The notes under the pieces: model-generated
The model's database searches: none
Told to the model about the DNA's origin: nothing
The model's input: only the letters and a program-made list of their open reading frames with translations
Position numbers and translations under genes: made by a program
Shown: positions 12,894-25,200 of the stretch, piece after piece
How the letters are laid out: each line of letters opens with the position of its first letter
Position numbering within the stretch: the stretch's first letter is position 1
Assembly: GCF_025024155.1 (NCBI RefSeq)
Contig: NW_026251784.1
Location: 62,001 to 126,000, forward strand
Length of the DNA stretch: 64,000 nucleotides
Direction of reading: 5' to 3'
Source of the DNA: Gamsiella multidivaricata
Taxonomy: Eukaryota > Mortierellomycota > Mortierellomycetes > Mortierellales > Mortierellaceae

Positions 12894-14448
12894 TCAACGT
12901 CTTCGATCGCGACTGTCTCTATTTCTATCCCTATCCTTTTCTCGGCCATGATCCCTGTCCCTGTCCCTGTCCCTGTCCCTCTCTCTATATCTGTCCCCGT
13001 CTTTGTTCTTGCCCGACCTGTCTCTATCAGATCTGTCGCTTGAACGATCGCGCCTCCGCTCTCCTTCACCGTCGCGACCGTTTCTATGGCTTCTGTCGTC
13101 TCGTCCATCCCGGCTGCTCCGACTGTCTTTGTGCTCACGCCTCTGGTCTCGGTCACGATCATCTCTACTGTCTCTATTCCCACTATCACGGCTGTCCCTG
13201 CCTCTACTGTCACGACTACCCCGATCGTCTCGATTGTCCCTGTAGTTGCTCGTGCCTAACCGTCCTGTTGTGTGTCTCTCAGGAACCTTGATCGCCTGAG
13301 GTGTTCGTGACTCGCCTGGCTTGATGTACTTTTTGTTGATTGGCTCTGGTTCCTTTGGTTTCGCTCCCAAGCCCAGCAAAGCTGGTCGTCGATTGTATTC
13401 AATTCTAATCGCAGATAGTTAACCACCAAGGGTAGTCAGCGTGGCGGAGAAAGTGCAGCACAAGCAGATTAAGGGTGACAGATAAACACTTACGCTTCAG
13501 ACCCCTTCATGTCACCATTCCATCCCATGCCACGCAATAAGGCAGCGCCAAATTCTTCCACAGGCACTTTTTCATAGTCTTCAAGAGTCGATTCGTCGGG
13601 AAGTTCCTCGAGATTTTTCTGAAATGCCTCCACGTCATCGATATTTTCTTGTCCGTGAACAACCAGTCTCCGCGCGTCCTCTGATCTTTCTCCAGATGTG
13701 GCTATTCATAGATAAGCATCAATAATACCACGGTCAGCTAAAGTGCAGTACGATGCAACTTGGATGCTCAGCAATGAAAATATGGAAGGAAAAAACCATC
13801 ACCTTCAATAATCTTTCTGGCTGCTGCTTCATCCAACGTCTCCTCTTTCTGTTCCATCACGATGTCTTCTTTTACTTCCGTAATCGCCGTGAATGTTGAA
13901 GTGCTTGCATCGTCTGAGCCTAATTCCGTATGATGTTCGGCTTTGGTGCGCTTTATGATCTGGAGACCATATCTCACCTCTTTGACAGGTTCCTCTACGA
14001 TATTCATCGGCTCCCTAAGACTTCCCTCCGGCATATATGTCTTTTTCCTCTTTGCCAAAACCTGTTGCCTCCAATCGGCGTTCTCTAGCTTAGGAATTAT
14101 TAGCGGCTTCGCCTCCTCCTTTGGTACAAGACTGGGTATTGAAAAAAGAAGGAAAAACATCAGCATCAGATAATTGAGGATTACTTGCGTATCCTAGTCA
14201 GCATAGAGCAAGCATTCATGGCCCAAGGCTTACCTCTCTATCTTGTTGTCGTCCAAGCCAGCGATGAGTTCATCCTTTTGGGTGTCGCCTTCGTCCTCAT
14301 TGTTTCCGAAGGCAGAAGCGGCGGATTTGTTAATGAGTGGAGCCTTTTTTTTGGCTAGGCTTAATCCTTTACCGACACTGAGTGATAACTTGAGAGGCGC
14401 TCCATTCCCATTAGTCGATGTTGGTGGTGGTGGTTCCTCGGCAGACAT
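12894..14448 (-). CDS. SPP2: pre-mRNA splicing factor SPP2 / GPKOW-type G-patch protein
   Basis: Four exons on the minus strand: 14234-14448, 13803-14131, 13494-13701, 12894-13404; phases agree, giving 420 residues. The N-terminus is a low-complexity Pro/Lys-rich lead with an SLSVGKGLSLAKKK block, followed by an acidic linker. Exon 3 holds the SPP2/MOS2 G-patch signature, VPVEEFGAALLRGMGW, and exon 4 continues with EYNRRPALLGLGAKPK. After this comes a long Arg/Asp/Ser repeat tail. SPP2 binds and activates the DEAH helicase PRP2, which triggers spliceosome catalytic activation. Yeast SPP2 lacks such an RD tail; GPKOW has KOW motifs instead, which I do not see. It is transcribed head-to-head with SUS1. 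Confidence 0.88.
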
Positions 14449-14599
14449 GGTGTAGGGAGCAAGTGAGCTTGTCGCTACAAAGTTGTCAGTCGTTCAAGGA
14501 TCCAAATTGGGCAAAAGCGACCAAGCCACGAGCCGCCAGTGCTCATTTTCTCTTTTTGTCCACCCAGTTGCATTCAACTACACAGCACAGGACACCACC
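14449..14599. promoter_or_regulatory. compact bidirectional promoter between SPP2 and SUS1
   Basis: Only 151 bp separate the ATG of SPP2 (minus) from the ATG of SUS1 (plus), so both leaders and core promoters must fit here. No TATA box is obvious. Coupled expression of a splicing and an mRNA-export factor is inference. Confidence 0.65.
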
Positions 14600-15174
14600 A
14601 TGAGCTCAGTAACGAACGATCACTTGCGATCCAACTTGCACAGAGAGTTCGTCGAATCAGGAAAGCGTGAACAGTAAGACTCAGCAACACGAGGAAATTG
14701 TCTTTCAGTCTTCGAGTACGACGCTTTTGGACGATGCAAAGACCAAGATGAGGATTTGACTACAACCCCCGGTCCTCTTTCGCACCTTTTCACCTAGACT
14801 GGTAGACCTTTTGCGCGCGAAGCTGATCGAGTCTGGATGGCGGGATGATTTGAAGGTGTACACAAGAGGTACGGACAAGACAGAACTTGTAGCTTTGTCC
14901 TTCTGGACTCAATTGCTCAATTGACATATCATATCTTCCAACACGATAGAGAAAATCCAATCCAGGGAGAACACCATGACCGTCGACGAGATTATCAAGG
15001 AAGTCAGTCCACATGCTCGAGGTACAGTACGCATCACCTCCTTGAATTATCTTTTCGTGTCGCATTGGCGTTAGACTTACCGTTCCTATTTTTGGCCCTG
15101 CAGCTACCATTCCAGACAAGGTCAAAATGGAGCTCCTAACTCAGATCAGCGCGTTTATCGAGGACACCTTGTGA
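14600..15174 (+). CDS. SUS1: SAGA/TREX-2 subunit SUS1 (ENY2)
   Basis: A small gene of four tiny exons: 14600-14673, 14798-14868, 14950-15021, 15104-15174; phases agree and the product is 95 residues, the family's standard length. Residues include LHREFVESGKREQ, the hallmark LLRAKLIESGWRDDLK, TVDEIIKEVSPHAR and VKMELLTQISAFIED, matching ENY2/SUS1 along its whole length. SUS1 is an all-helical scaffold peptide that sits in the SAGA deubiquitinase module and in the TREX-2 complex at nuclear pores, linking transcription with mRNA export. No exon exceeds 74 bp, so ORF-based calling misses it. Yeast SUS1 also keeps introns with regulated splicing; whether that holds here is not visible. Confidence 0.95.
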
Positions 15175-16065
15175 TGAGTATGTGAAGGCGATTTTTTTTT
15201 TCCAAGCCGAACACAAGCGGCCGTTCGACGTATATGTTCCAAGTTCATCCGCAACTGCACGGCTGTGGAGAGAACTCTCAAGCCAATTGTAATATAGAAT
15301 TCGATAAGTGGCACCGTCTCTTGCGCGCATGGCAGCATGGCCAAACGAGTCAGCATAATAATAAAAAACGATCGCGACTGTCACTTGGCGATGACCTCTG
15401 TGAATATCTGCTCAGCCCTAAAAACGAGCTGTGCTAGCACGATGGCCTTCGTGTTCATAGAACTAAGAACAAAGTGGTATGATATAGACTAATACACCGG
15501 CTGGATTTGGATATAGCCATAGTCCATAATCCATACGGACGCGCAGAGCAATACTTGTCATTTGTTCATGCGGTACCCATTATCCAGGTCCACTTTAACA
15601 ATTTCACGTAAGCACGCCCTGTATGTACTTCAACACACAGAACACCATACCACCAAAGAAATGTACAAAAGATGCATTGTACGATCAGTAGTTGTGCGGC
15701 GTGTGTCTCGGTGAGAAGGGACCACAGAGATTTCAGATGTATAGAGCCTGGCGTAAAGCGTCTTGGTCCGGTGCGCGACGTCGGCTCTCAATTGCCTGCC
15801 CTTCCTTGTCTTAACTCATCTTTGTATGCTGGAAGAAAATGCCCTCTATACAACTGTCCCTCTGTGCAGTTGCCCCTCGCTACCGAATGTCAGTCTCTGC
15901 ACAACAGAAAATTCTATTATCGGCGCATCAAGGTTCCCCATCCCCCCTGAACTGGGTTCTAGGATTTAATATCCGTTCTTGTTAAAAAGGAACCGCTTCT
16001 GGCCATTCTCTTTCTCTCCACCCTCCTCCTCGCCCTCATTCCTGACCTACCGCACCCTTGCCAAG
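15175..16065. other. intergenic between SUS1 and the TNT-domain gene
   Basis: About 890 bp without a supported gene. A poly-T run near 15190 marks the SUS1 3' side. The last 100 bp are C/T-rich and probably the leader of the downstream gene. ORFs on either strand carry no domain. Confidence 0.5.
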
Positions 16066-16850
16066 ATGCTCCCAACCATGAACGTGCGCTGATTGGCCAT
16101 CCTTGCTGTGTTCGTCTGCTCTGCATTCGTTGTCTCTGCGTCCCCAGTTGCATACAAGAGGGCTTATTCCGACTTTGAGACGAACATCAATGGCAAAGAG
16201 AAGAAGGTCAGTGCAGAGCGTGGGGCTGACAAAAAAAAAAAAAAAAAGAACTTGTTCGCTAATCTGGGTTGTTGCATTTTTATTAGTGTCCCCACATGTG
16301 CAAGGGAGTCAAACCTGTGAACTCGACGGACTATCTTTGCGGCGACGCACGTCTTGGTCCCAAGAAGCTGCCAACTCTTTTCCCTCTCGATGATATAACT
16401 CATCCCCACGATCGCCTTGGCGGTCTCTGTGCTGCCGAATTCCTCCCCAAGTGGACCGTCAACGGCCAGTACACCTATCCTCCCAAGGATGGTTTTCAGC
16501 TCAACACCGCGGGCGAGCCCATCCAGGGCAATATGACCCTTCTCATTGGCACACTGGTCGACCACTTTGGAAGCGAATACGGATCCTATATGTCACCCGC
16601 TGAGGCTCCTTATCCACAGCGTGCCCTCCCATCCTCCAACCTAGGCACCCCACCAAATGATGATAGATACCCATATAACTACCATGTGTACAATGTTACC
16701 AAAGAATTCATCGTCATGGCTGGTCCAATTGCTCCGTGGTTTGGACAGCCTGGCCAAGGCGTACAATACCACACATACAGCAATATCATGAGTCTCATCA
16801 GTCAAGGCTTCCTCGTTCCCGTGCCACTTCGCTACAGCAAGCTGTTCTAA
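16066..16850 (+). pseudogene. secreted TNT-domain NAD glycohydrolase gene with a stop codon in the signal peptide
   Basis: Two exons: the first up to 16206, the second 16287-16850, joined in phase 0. Exon 2 encodes a Cys-containing linker and then a complete-looking TNT (tuberculosis necrotizing toxin-like) fold: substrate-loop phrases LIDHFG-like, YMSPAEAPYPQRALPSS, and the C-terminal APWFGQPGQG. In fungi such proteins are surface or secreted NADases that cleave NAD+ to nicotinamide and ADP-ribose. The hydrophobic signal core and Ala-Ser-Pro cleavage area are present, but both in-frame ATGs upstream (16066, 16078) run into TGA at 16090-16092, directly before that core. The next in-frame ATG is 16296, beyond the signal peptide. 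The allele therefore looks non-secreted or dead, although the TNT domain is undamaged. A sequencing error or unusual start cannot be excluded. Confidence 0.65.
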
Positions 16851-18158
16851 CAGCTATGTTAATAGTGGATGGCATTGTATTAGAGAAGTCCATAATAATT
16901 ATAATAATAAAGCACCATTAACACACTATTGTCTATGAATGTGGGTAACGGAGGTGGACGCGTTTGTGCAAACTACATCAAACGTACGAACTGTACGTAG
17001 ACTTTTTTTTTTTTTTTTTTGTTGGGGAGAGCTTACTACAGCACTTTTGATACAAAGGAGATCATGACAAAGATGAAATACCTTCGCCCAACACCCACAC
17101 AGCCTTTCCTTATGGGGAAGATGGTTAGACGACCCAAAAACCATACCCAATAGGCTATCTGCAGAGTCTCTGTTTCCGGAGTGGCCATTGATTTGGTTCC
17201 TGGGGCCGAAAATGATCCTGCATCGTGTCTACATGCTTAGAAACATGAAAATAAATCTTGTGTTGCCGAAAATAAGAAACACAAGAGATAAGGCTCTGTC
17301 CTTCATTACCGATGGTTGCTGGGGGGGATCTGAAGAGTGTATTGCTTTGCTAGGTATCTGAGCGCTCATGGCTTACAATGAACCTCGGAGACAGCGCCTG
17401 TTCGTCCATCTCGTGTCAATTGGAAGTAATTGGTAAGTGTTAAGTCATGCGAGGTTTTTGCCCGTGGCATTCTATCATCAGTTGGGACAATCTACGATCC
17501 ACGCTACGGTCGACAAGTTCAAAGTGTGCATGGCGGGTGGGGCAGATGAACAGTAGAAGAAACCGAGGGACGAGGCTAGCCAGCGATCTGTCGGTTGTCG
17601 TTGACCCGAGGATGGATGTGTAAGGATTGTAATTTTGGGAAGAAGAGACTGCAACAGCAACTGTGGTATATATATGCCTGCTATATCTGATGGGGAGGAA
17701 GGCAACATGGGGCCATGGGGAGGGATACGATGCCCTTGTATGGCGCTGGCACTCTGGGCGACAATATGTGTATCCCTGATAGAGAGTACTGTATTTCGCC
17801 CAAACGTGAAATAACTGGCCGCCGATACGCTTTGCCCTAACTCAAAGTACTCAAAGTACTCTCGGTCTGCTCGGACCATATCTTTTTTGTCCCAACAACA
17901 ACAAAAAGGCGTTGACATGTCTGGCTTATTATTAATTTTTTTTCTACCCTCCAAAAGCATACCCAAAAGTATCTTTTCGTTGTCCCTCATAAATGGGAAT
18001 ACGATCTGCCAACAATTCTTTCTTCTCCACCACTCCCTCTTCTGATTCTTCTTCTCCTCCTCTCCTCTCTTCTCTTCTTGCGTTCTTATACCCGCTCATC
18101 TCTTGAAACAGCAATCGCAGCCTCTTCTTCCCTTCACACCAACACCACAGCTGCTAAC
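16851..18158. other. intergenic and promoter region of the elongase gene
   Basis: About 1.3 kb. Has a poly-T run at about 17003-17020, a G-run at 17322-17328, TATATATATGCC near 17669, and a strongly C/T-rich leader (about 18010-18080) before the elongase ATG. A 170-codon minus-strand ORF at 17478-17990 has no recognisable domain and covers the promoter. Confidence 0.5.
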
Positions 18159-19468
18159 ATGGAGTCAGGACCAATGCCCGCCGGAGTCCCCTTCCCCGAA
18201 TACTATGACTTCTTCATGGACTGGAAGACGCCCCTTGCCATTGCTGCCACCTACACTGTCTGCGTCAGCCTCTTCAACCCCAAGGTCGGCAAGGTCTCTC
18301 GTGTCGTCGCAAAGTCCTCGAACGCCAAGGCTACCGAGAAGACCGAGTCTGGTGCTGCCATGACCGCCTTTGTCTTTGTCCACAACGTGATCCTCTGCGT
18401 CTACTCGGCCATCACTTTCTACAACATGTTCCCTGCCGTCGTCAACAACTTTAGGACCCACAAGTTGCACGATGCTGTAAGTATCTCCTCAGACTGATGA
18501 GGTCTTCAAAGAAGCGAGGGAAAGGAGGGTTTTATTTTTGTTTGTTTTTTATTTTTTTAAAAACAAGACCCTGGTGGGGAGGGGGGATGGGGTGGGGTGG
18601 AAGTTGTTTGCTTAAGCGAATGGCGACCAAGAGCGAGTTCCCGACAGTAATCTGAACTCAGGAACGAAAGAACAACCAACCTGGACTGTTTCGAACACAG
18701 TGGAGAGCACGAGGGTGGGAAATGCCTTGGCGTCCTTCATTCTTTGCCCGTTCGAGTCAAGAGAGTTCAGATCAGCGGGAAACAAAGCAGCACCCTTTTT
18801 CTTTTTTGCTCTGTTTCCCCAAGGGATTAGAAAAGTGGACACAGCATCAAACAAACAAAACGTGGTTAGGGAACACATTATTTTGGGGACAAAGGAACGA
18901 ACCAATGCCGATCCTAATGTTACTTTATCTTATCTTTGAACGCATTTCTTTGATCTAGTACTGCGACACCGACAAGAGTCTGTGGAACAACGGCCTCGGC
19001 TACTGGGGCTACCTCTTCTACCTCTCCAAGTTTTACGAAGTCATCGACACCATCATCATCATCCTCAAGGGCCGCCGCTCTTCCCTCCTCCAGACCTATC
19101 ACCATGCCGGCGCCATGATCACCATGTGGTCCGGCATTAACTACCAGGCCACACCCATCTGGATCTTCGTCGTCTTCAACTCTTTCATCCACACTGTCAT
19201 GTACTGCTACTACGCCTGCACCTCCATCGGCCTCCATCCCCCCGGCAAGAAGTATCTCACCTCCATGCAGATCACCCAGTTCCTCGTCGGTACCACCATC
19301 GCCATCTCCTATCTCTTTGTTCCCGGCTGCATCCGCACCCCCGGTGCCCAGATGGCTGTCTGGATCAATGTCGGATACCTCTTCCCTCTCACCTACCTCT
19401 TTGTCGACTTTGCCAAGAAGACCTACTCCAAGCGCAGCGCTATCGCTGCCCAGAAGAAGGCCCAGTAG
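18159..19468 (+). CDS. ELO-family fatty-acid elongase, MALCE1 type
   Basis: Two exons, 18159-18476 and 18959-19468, with an unusually long 482-bp intron; product 275 residues. The sequence fits, along its whole length and as remembered, Mortierella alpina MALCE1. It is a multi-pass ER membrane 3-ketoacyl-CoA synthase: KFYEVIDTIIIILKGR precedes the diagnostic HxxHH-type box in LLQTYHHAG, followed by NSFIHTVMYCYYA and a late LTSMQITQFL helix. The C-terminus is Lys-rich (KRSAIAAQKKAQ), consistent with ER retention. ELO enzymes condense malonyl-CoA with acyl-CoA in very-long-chain or polyunsaturated fatty-acid synthesis; substrate range cannot be read here. The reaction and location are family knowledge. 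Confidence 0.95.
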
Positions 19469-19712
19469 AGCGGCTTACAGAATACCTCTTCTCTCTGTTC
19501 ATCTCTTCACATACATAACCCATATTCTCCACAGTGCATGCAGGCATACATGATATCCTTCCTAGTTTCTTCGCTCATCAACATCACTTGTATCAATAAA
19601 TATCCTCAACATCCTTGCTATTCGCGCATTGTTTGCTCCTGCACCTTGGATGCCAACATGAGTGCCTTGGTACACTTTTACGATCGTTTATTTGTTCCGT
19701 TGGCTTGACAGG

Positions 19713-21732
19713 TTAACGATGGCTGCTTCTCTGGGCAGTCTTTGTCTTGTAGGCACTTTCAAAGGATGCGATGGCTCGCAGCATCAGGACTACTTCAGGA
19801 CTATTATCACATGAAAAAGTTCACGACGCAGAAACGTATTATCAGCAAATGATTCAACAAGAATACTGGCAAGCGGCAGAAAATAAGAATGACATACCTT
19901 TGAACATCCTCAGAAACTGAACTGGCATTGTGGACCGAAACGCGAGAAAAAAATTCATGCAGCAGATTGAGCAACCGTGGGAATCCGTCAATGAAGGCCT
20001 GGTGCAGAAATTGTGATGCTAATGCAATATAACAAAAAAAAAAAAAGGCGTTCGTTAGTGTTACACCCATACTGCTGTATACCGGCGCTCTTGCTGGCAC
20101 AGCACATTGCATTGTCTCGTAGGGCTTACATCTGGCTGCAGCTTTGAGTTCTTGCTCGAGATGCACTGATAATGACTGCCAGAAGCGGTGAACCATGTTT
20201 CCATCCATGCTGTTGGATGCAATCTCGAGGAAAGAAATCTGGGTCAACGGATCCCTCTTTCGTGCAAGCACTCGTTCTAGCAAGTAAATCTAAATTCGCA
20301 AAGGTCGATCAATGCTATCCCTGTCCAACCGATCGAAGGCTATGAGAGCAATAAAAGGCCAGGTTTACCTTGATACATCCATTATACATTTCATCCATCA
20401 GTTTCTCCATGCGTTTCCAGAGGATTGAAGTCCACAAGGCTGCCGCTCCTACACTGGGTTCTCCATTGTTACGTCGAACGCCCCCTCCCACAAACCCTGT
20501 AGTATTGCTCATTCCTGACTCCAATTGGATTAAACAAAAAGTAGCATTAGTAAGTGTACAATGAGATGGCGACTCACACATATACTTGGACCATCAAGGA
20601 TGCCTTCCCACAGCAATTCCTGTACCTTTGGCTTCCTTCTGTAAGGACTGGATATCGACCGCCTGCTTGATCTGCGAGTGCAGTCGATTGGATAATAAAG
20701 AGGTCATGGCCACGATCTTGAGGTCTAGTCTCTTGAGTGAATAAAACACCTGGAGGGCCGATCCAACTTGGGCTTGGTTTTGTGCGTCCATGCCCTCCTG
20801 AAGCATGCGGTCTGCAGAATCGACAATCCTTCCTCTGACAGTTTCCAAGTTCTTGATCTCATTGTCCACGACGTGGATGCCCTCCAAATCTGATTCCTGT
20901 AACAGTGCATCTATGCATAGCAAATTTTATGCTATGGCTTTAGTGTTTGGTAGTGGTTGGTAATGCGCGCACTATCCACACGATCGTCTACAAGGAGACA
21001 CGTACCGACTTCGCTCAGTGTCAGCGCCGCCTTTGTGAGTTCTAAATCACCTCCTGGCATCTGCATCTCCAGCCGCTTGCTTAGGTATAAGAATCTTAAT
21101 ACCCTCCGCAATACCTCCGAGGTCACTTGCAAGCGCTCCAGTTGAATAGTATATGTTTGTATTTGTTCAAATGGCGTTTTGATTTTGAAAGATAGTCGGT
21201 CCATGAAAGCGGTGAGCGTCCTCAGTCCAAGTTTGACGGTCTCGAGAACGGTCTCGAGTTCCCGGATTCCTGCTGCTTGGCTGAGTAGGTCATTGTAATG
21301 TGTCGTCACCTATCCATTGTTCAAAACGATTTGCGAGCGAGAATGAGGTCCATTGCGCTATTGCAATCAATTGCTCATTTCTGTGTGGTTCTTTAGGATA
21401 ATAGTACCGACTGACAGAAAGGTGGTACGTTACCTGATCATGAAGCTGCTTGTTGAGACTGTCGATGCTGAACGAAAGACTAGAGAGCGATGTGGCGATA
21501 TCGAGCTCTCCTTTGGCGGACTGATGGATGATTGAGTTCGCATGGGTATTGGGATCAAATTGGTCGACCAAGAAGGAGTCATAGTCTGCATAGACATGAT
21601 AAGCGTCGGAGAATGTTAGTACGTGCTGGTGTCCTGTGAGCTGTGCCGTCAAGACCCTGATGAGGAAATGAATGTAAAGAGACAGGTACCGGTATAAGAG
21701 TCGAGTTCAGGGATTGCTGTCGCCATGGTCAT
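19713..21732 (-). CDS. COG5: conserved oligomeric Golgi complex subunit 5, short form
   Basis: Eight exons on the minus strand: 21690-21732, 21434-21585, 21006-21309, 20626-20910, 20369-20514, 20130-20289, 19898-20018, 19713-19800; phases agree, product about 432 residues (two ATGs, 21732 or 21726). The N-terminal half fits COG5 closely: DYDSFLVDQFDPNTHA, ELETVLETVKLGLRTL, LRRVLRFLYLSKRLEMQM, QVGSALQVFYSLKRLDLK, WKRMEKLMDEMY, LARKRDPLTQISF. COG5 belongs to the B lobe of the COG tether that returns vesicles within the Golgi. The last exon begins the IASFESAY stretch found mid-protein in long COG5s, then stops, only 245 bp from the elongase end. Animal COG5 is about 830 residues, yeast Cog5 about 400, so this may be a natural short form or a truncation. 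Confidence 0.92.
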
Positions 21733-22204
21733 CGGTCCTGTTTCTCGCCGCCCTTTTGTAGATGGCCCTGGTGTCCTGGTGTCCTGTTCAAAAGGTGGTC
21801 AAGCAGCTGGGCATGAATGGGTGTCGAGATGAAGGGACCGCGCGACCTTTCCAGGAGTGGACGTGACTGGATGCCCCAAAGCCACACTGCCCAAGGAAGG
21901 AGTGGAAGGGGTGTTCCCTTTTTAAGAGAGGCCGTTCAGGATTCCTGCTCGCACTGCTCCGTCCCGATTCGACTTTCCTATTCGATCCTCTCTTCTCCCG
22001 TTCTTCATTCCAGATCAACCTTGACCAAAAGAAAGAGTTACGTGGGACCGCTCTTTCAATAACGATTCGCTCCTCTTGTGTCGTTACGAACTGATCTGGT
22101 TCAACGAACTGATCTAGGTCAACGAACATTCATATACCGATTCCACTTTTGCTCAACACCTCCCCTCCGTCTCAGCCAAAGTCGTGTTATTAGCCTCGAC
22201 TACC
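21733..22204. promoter_or_regulatory. divergent promoter between COG5 and MDM31
   Basis: 472 bp between two head-to-head start codons. Contains no supported ORF and a direct repeat GAACTGATCT / GAACTGATCTAG near 22088-22118. No clear TATA box. Confidence 0.5.
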
Positions 22205-25200
22205 ATGCAGGCAAGCTGTCTGGCACAGCGGGGTCCCATGCGCCCACTAATCTTGGGCAGGACCCTTGCGCGCAACCATGCCGTCTCTGTCCAGCGAACA
22301 AGGTCTATCTTGCTTAACAAGAACGACATACAACCTCATGAGTAAAAATGATACTGTCGCTAATAATTATCTCGTCATTATCACTATGTGTAGTAAAAGA
22401 CTTGAGGCTGACTTGATTTGTACGTTCATTCCTCTCTACAGTAAATATCATCGACTCTTCTCATCAATTGCAGGATATAATCGACCAACCAAAAAGCAGC
22501 TCCTCTGCAGACTAGCACCAGGTCTGTGGGTTTATAATAATGGAGGCATCTACGGAGGAGAGGCCGCGGTGGCAGTCAACCAAACAACACAGCAAGTGAT
22601 CATGCAACGATCAGGCGCTAATCTGAACCCGTCCTCATTTGCGGGCGCTACACCCAGGGCAAGAGGCGTACACGAGATGATGGACCATTTGAGCGAACGG
22701 ATGGTCAAGGGCACGGCGCAAATTTTGTCCAGACCTCAGCCCAGGACACGCCTACAGGAGCCAGGCCATCGAAGATTCACTCAGCCTAGTCAACAAAACC
22801 TCTTCCACGATTCCTTGCAGCATTCAGTTCACGCCAATCACTCATTATCGTCAGCATCTCACCACGCTCGACTGTATCGAACCTCATCAGCACAGACTAG
22901 ATCGCTGGAGTGGACACGGGTCAAAGCAGTAAACCCTGTCGCATATGTCCGGACCAAGCTGGTACCCTCGTCCATCAGTCCGTACGCTCACAACGGATCA
23001 AAACGATCTTTCGCAACACAGGCAAGTAGCCAACACCCTCGCTCATCACCGTCGTCGTCACCCCAAAATGCCTTGGTGAAATGGACACCCCCAATTGGTC
23101 CTTTGGACAGGGTAGACCGGGCGAGGCTCCTGTCGGCAGCACCGAATTTTCTGGCTCGACTCAAGATCCGATTTAAGCTGCTCCTGATGCGTCAGATCCG
23201 TCCATGGCGTGTAGACGACTTTATCGCGATGTTCTCTTGGGCGTTCCTAGCGAACGTGGCCTTTGTTTTATTGGGAACCACGACATTCTTTAGTTTGGTA
23301 CTCACGACTGCCAACAGCCTGCAATTCCAAGGTATGTTGTGGGTATGATTCTTGGGTTCAATGTTTATTTTATGCATCATGCTTCTGTCATTTTCATTTC
23401 AGGGGATATGCAGTTAGAGAAAAATGCACGTCACTTCTGGCTGTTTTGGGTGGTCTGTGTGTTCATTCACTGACCAAAAATTTTGTTGTTTTAGGGTTTG
23501 TGGCATCCAAGATTAGCGATTATCTTACCGCATCAACAGGAGTGAAGGTCAAGTTCGAGGCAGCTATTGTGCCTAATTGGAAGGACGGCCGCATCACTCT
23601 CAGAAACGTCGTCATGTCCAAGCGTGTAGAGGAACCATCTCAGAATCACCTCTTGAGCCATAAGGGCGAGGACCATTCAGGTCATGGACACGAACATGAT
23701 CACGATGGAAGCGAGCACGGTGTTGCAACGGAAGAAGAAGTCGACACCAACTTTACAATGTTTGATCTGACCATCGACCAGATTGACGTCACGCTATCAG
23801 CCAAGCGGTGGCTCGATGGTAAGGGCCTCATTGAAGACGCTTCCATCAAGGGTGTTCGCGGAGTCATTGGTAAGATAATTCTTTTGTGTATTTATGGCTA
23901 AAAGAGATACAAATACACTGTTTGTACGCATGTCTAAACATGTTTATTTCCTCTTGATTTCATTAGACCGAACACATGTATGGTGGGATCCTGATGTCGA
24001 GTACATTCCAGAGGAGGCCAGAAGAAAGCACGTCACTGGCGACTTTGAGCTTGACTCACTGCAACTGGAGGATATGCTTGTGACAGTACTCCAACCCGAT
24101 GATTTCAGGCCTTACACAGTCTCCATCTTCTCAGCCCAGTTCCCTTGCTTCCGCAAGCAATGGCTCTTCTATGACATGCTGTGCGCGGAATCGATGGTCG
24201 GCATGTTTGATGGCTGTCTCTTCAGCTGCTACACTGCACAGCGGGAGAGCACAGACAGCCAGACGGACATAAAATGGAAGCGTACCACGCGCTTCAAGAT
24301 TGACGACGTTAAGATTGACCATTTGAACGCGGGAGTGGAGGGGCCTTTTGGCTGGATCTATTCTGGGACGGTCGACATCACATGCGACGTTAGGATACCG
24401 AACGAACCGCGGGAGGATGTGCTTCGCAAACTGGTGAACGATATTGTGGACAAGATTGACGAGGTGGTTGACTTCGCGCCATTGCCTCTGGTCTTTGGAA
24501 CTGGTGCAATTGGTAGCAAGGAGATTGTCATGTACCCCAACAGGGCCGCGGCTGCATTGCATCAAAAGATGATGGAAGAAGAAGAGGAGCAACGGCGAAA
24601 TTCACAGCGGCACGGGCAGGGACAGAATGCTGAAGAGGAGCACCATCACGTGTACCAGGCTAACAGTCATCAGTATCTTCAAAAACAGCAGCTGATTGAG
24701 CAGCAATTGAGGCAATACCAGCAACAGCAGGAACAGAACCAGCAACATTTGACGGAGCAACAACGCCAACAACACGAGAGGCACATGACCAAACTTGTTC
24801 CCATGAGGTTGAAGTCCAAGAAGCCCGCACTTGTGATGGATTTTGAGTTCCGGTTCAATAACGTCAAGGCTTCGGTTCCTCTTCAGACCGAAAGCATGTC
24901 GTATCTTTCGAATGCTGCAGTTCGTCCAATTGTCGCGTTCATGAACAGCAATCGAACAGAGATTCCTATCCGCTGCCGTCTCGAAATGGATCTCGTAAGT
25001 CAATTAGCATGCTTCAGCTTTTTTTTTTTTTTTCGTTTTATCAGCCGTGTTAAACATTCTAATATGCAATACCATTGGTTCAATATATAGTCCGAATTCA
25101 ATGGATCGTGGACAGTATACGATTCGAACCTTATGAACAGCTTGTCCACTGAGCTCGGCAAGGCATGGGCCAGCCTTGTTGCGGACGAGAGGGAGAGGAA

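Noticed and set aside
17478..17990. 170-codon minus-strand ORF upstream of the elongase
   Set aside because: No domain, unusual composition, and it covers the promoter and C/T-rich leader of the elongase gene.
22266..22510. MDM31 start within the open frame at 22266
   Set aside because: That frame would give a start without a presequence and reads through plausible intron signals; the ATG at 22205 with a splice to 22511 gives a better mitochondrial N-terminus, though still uncertain.
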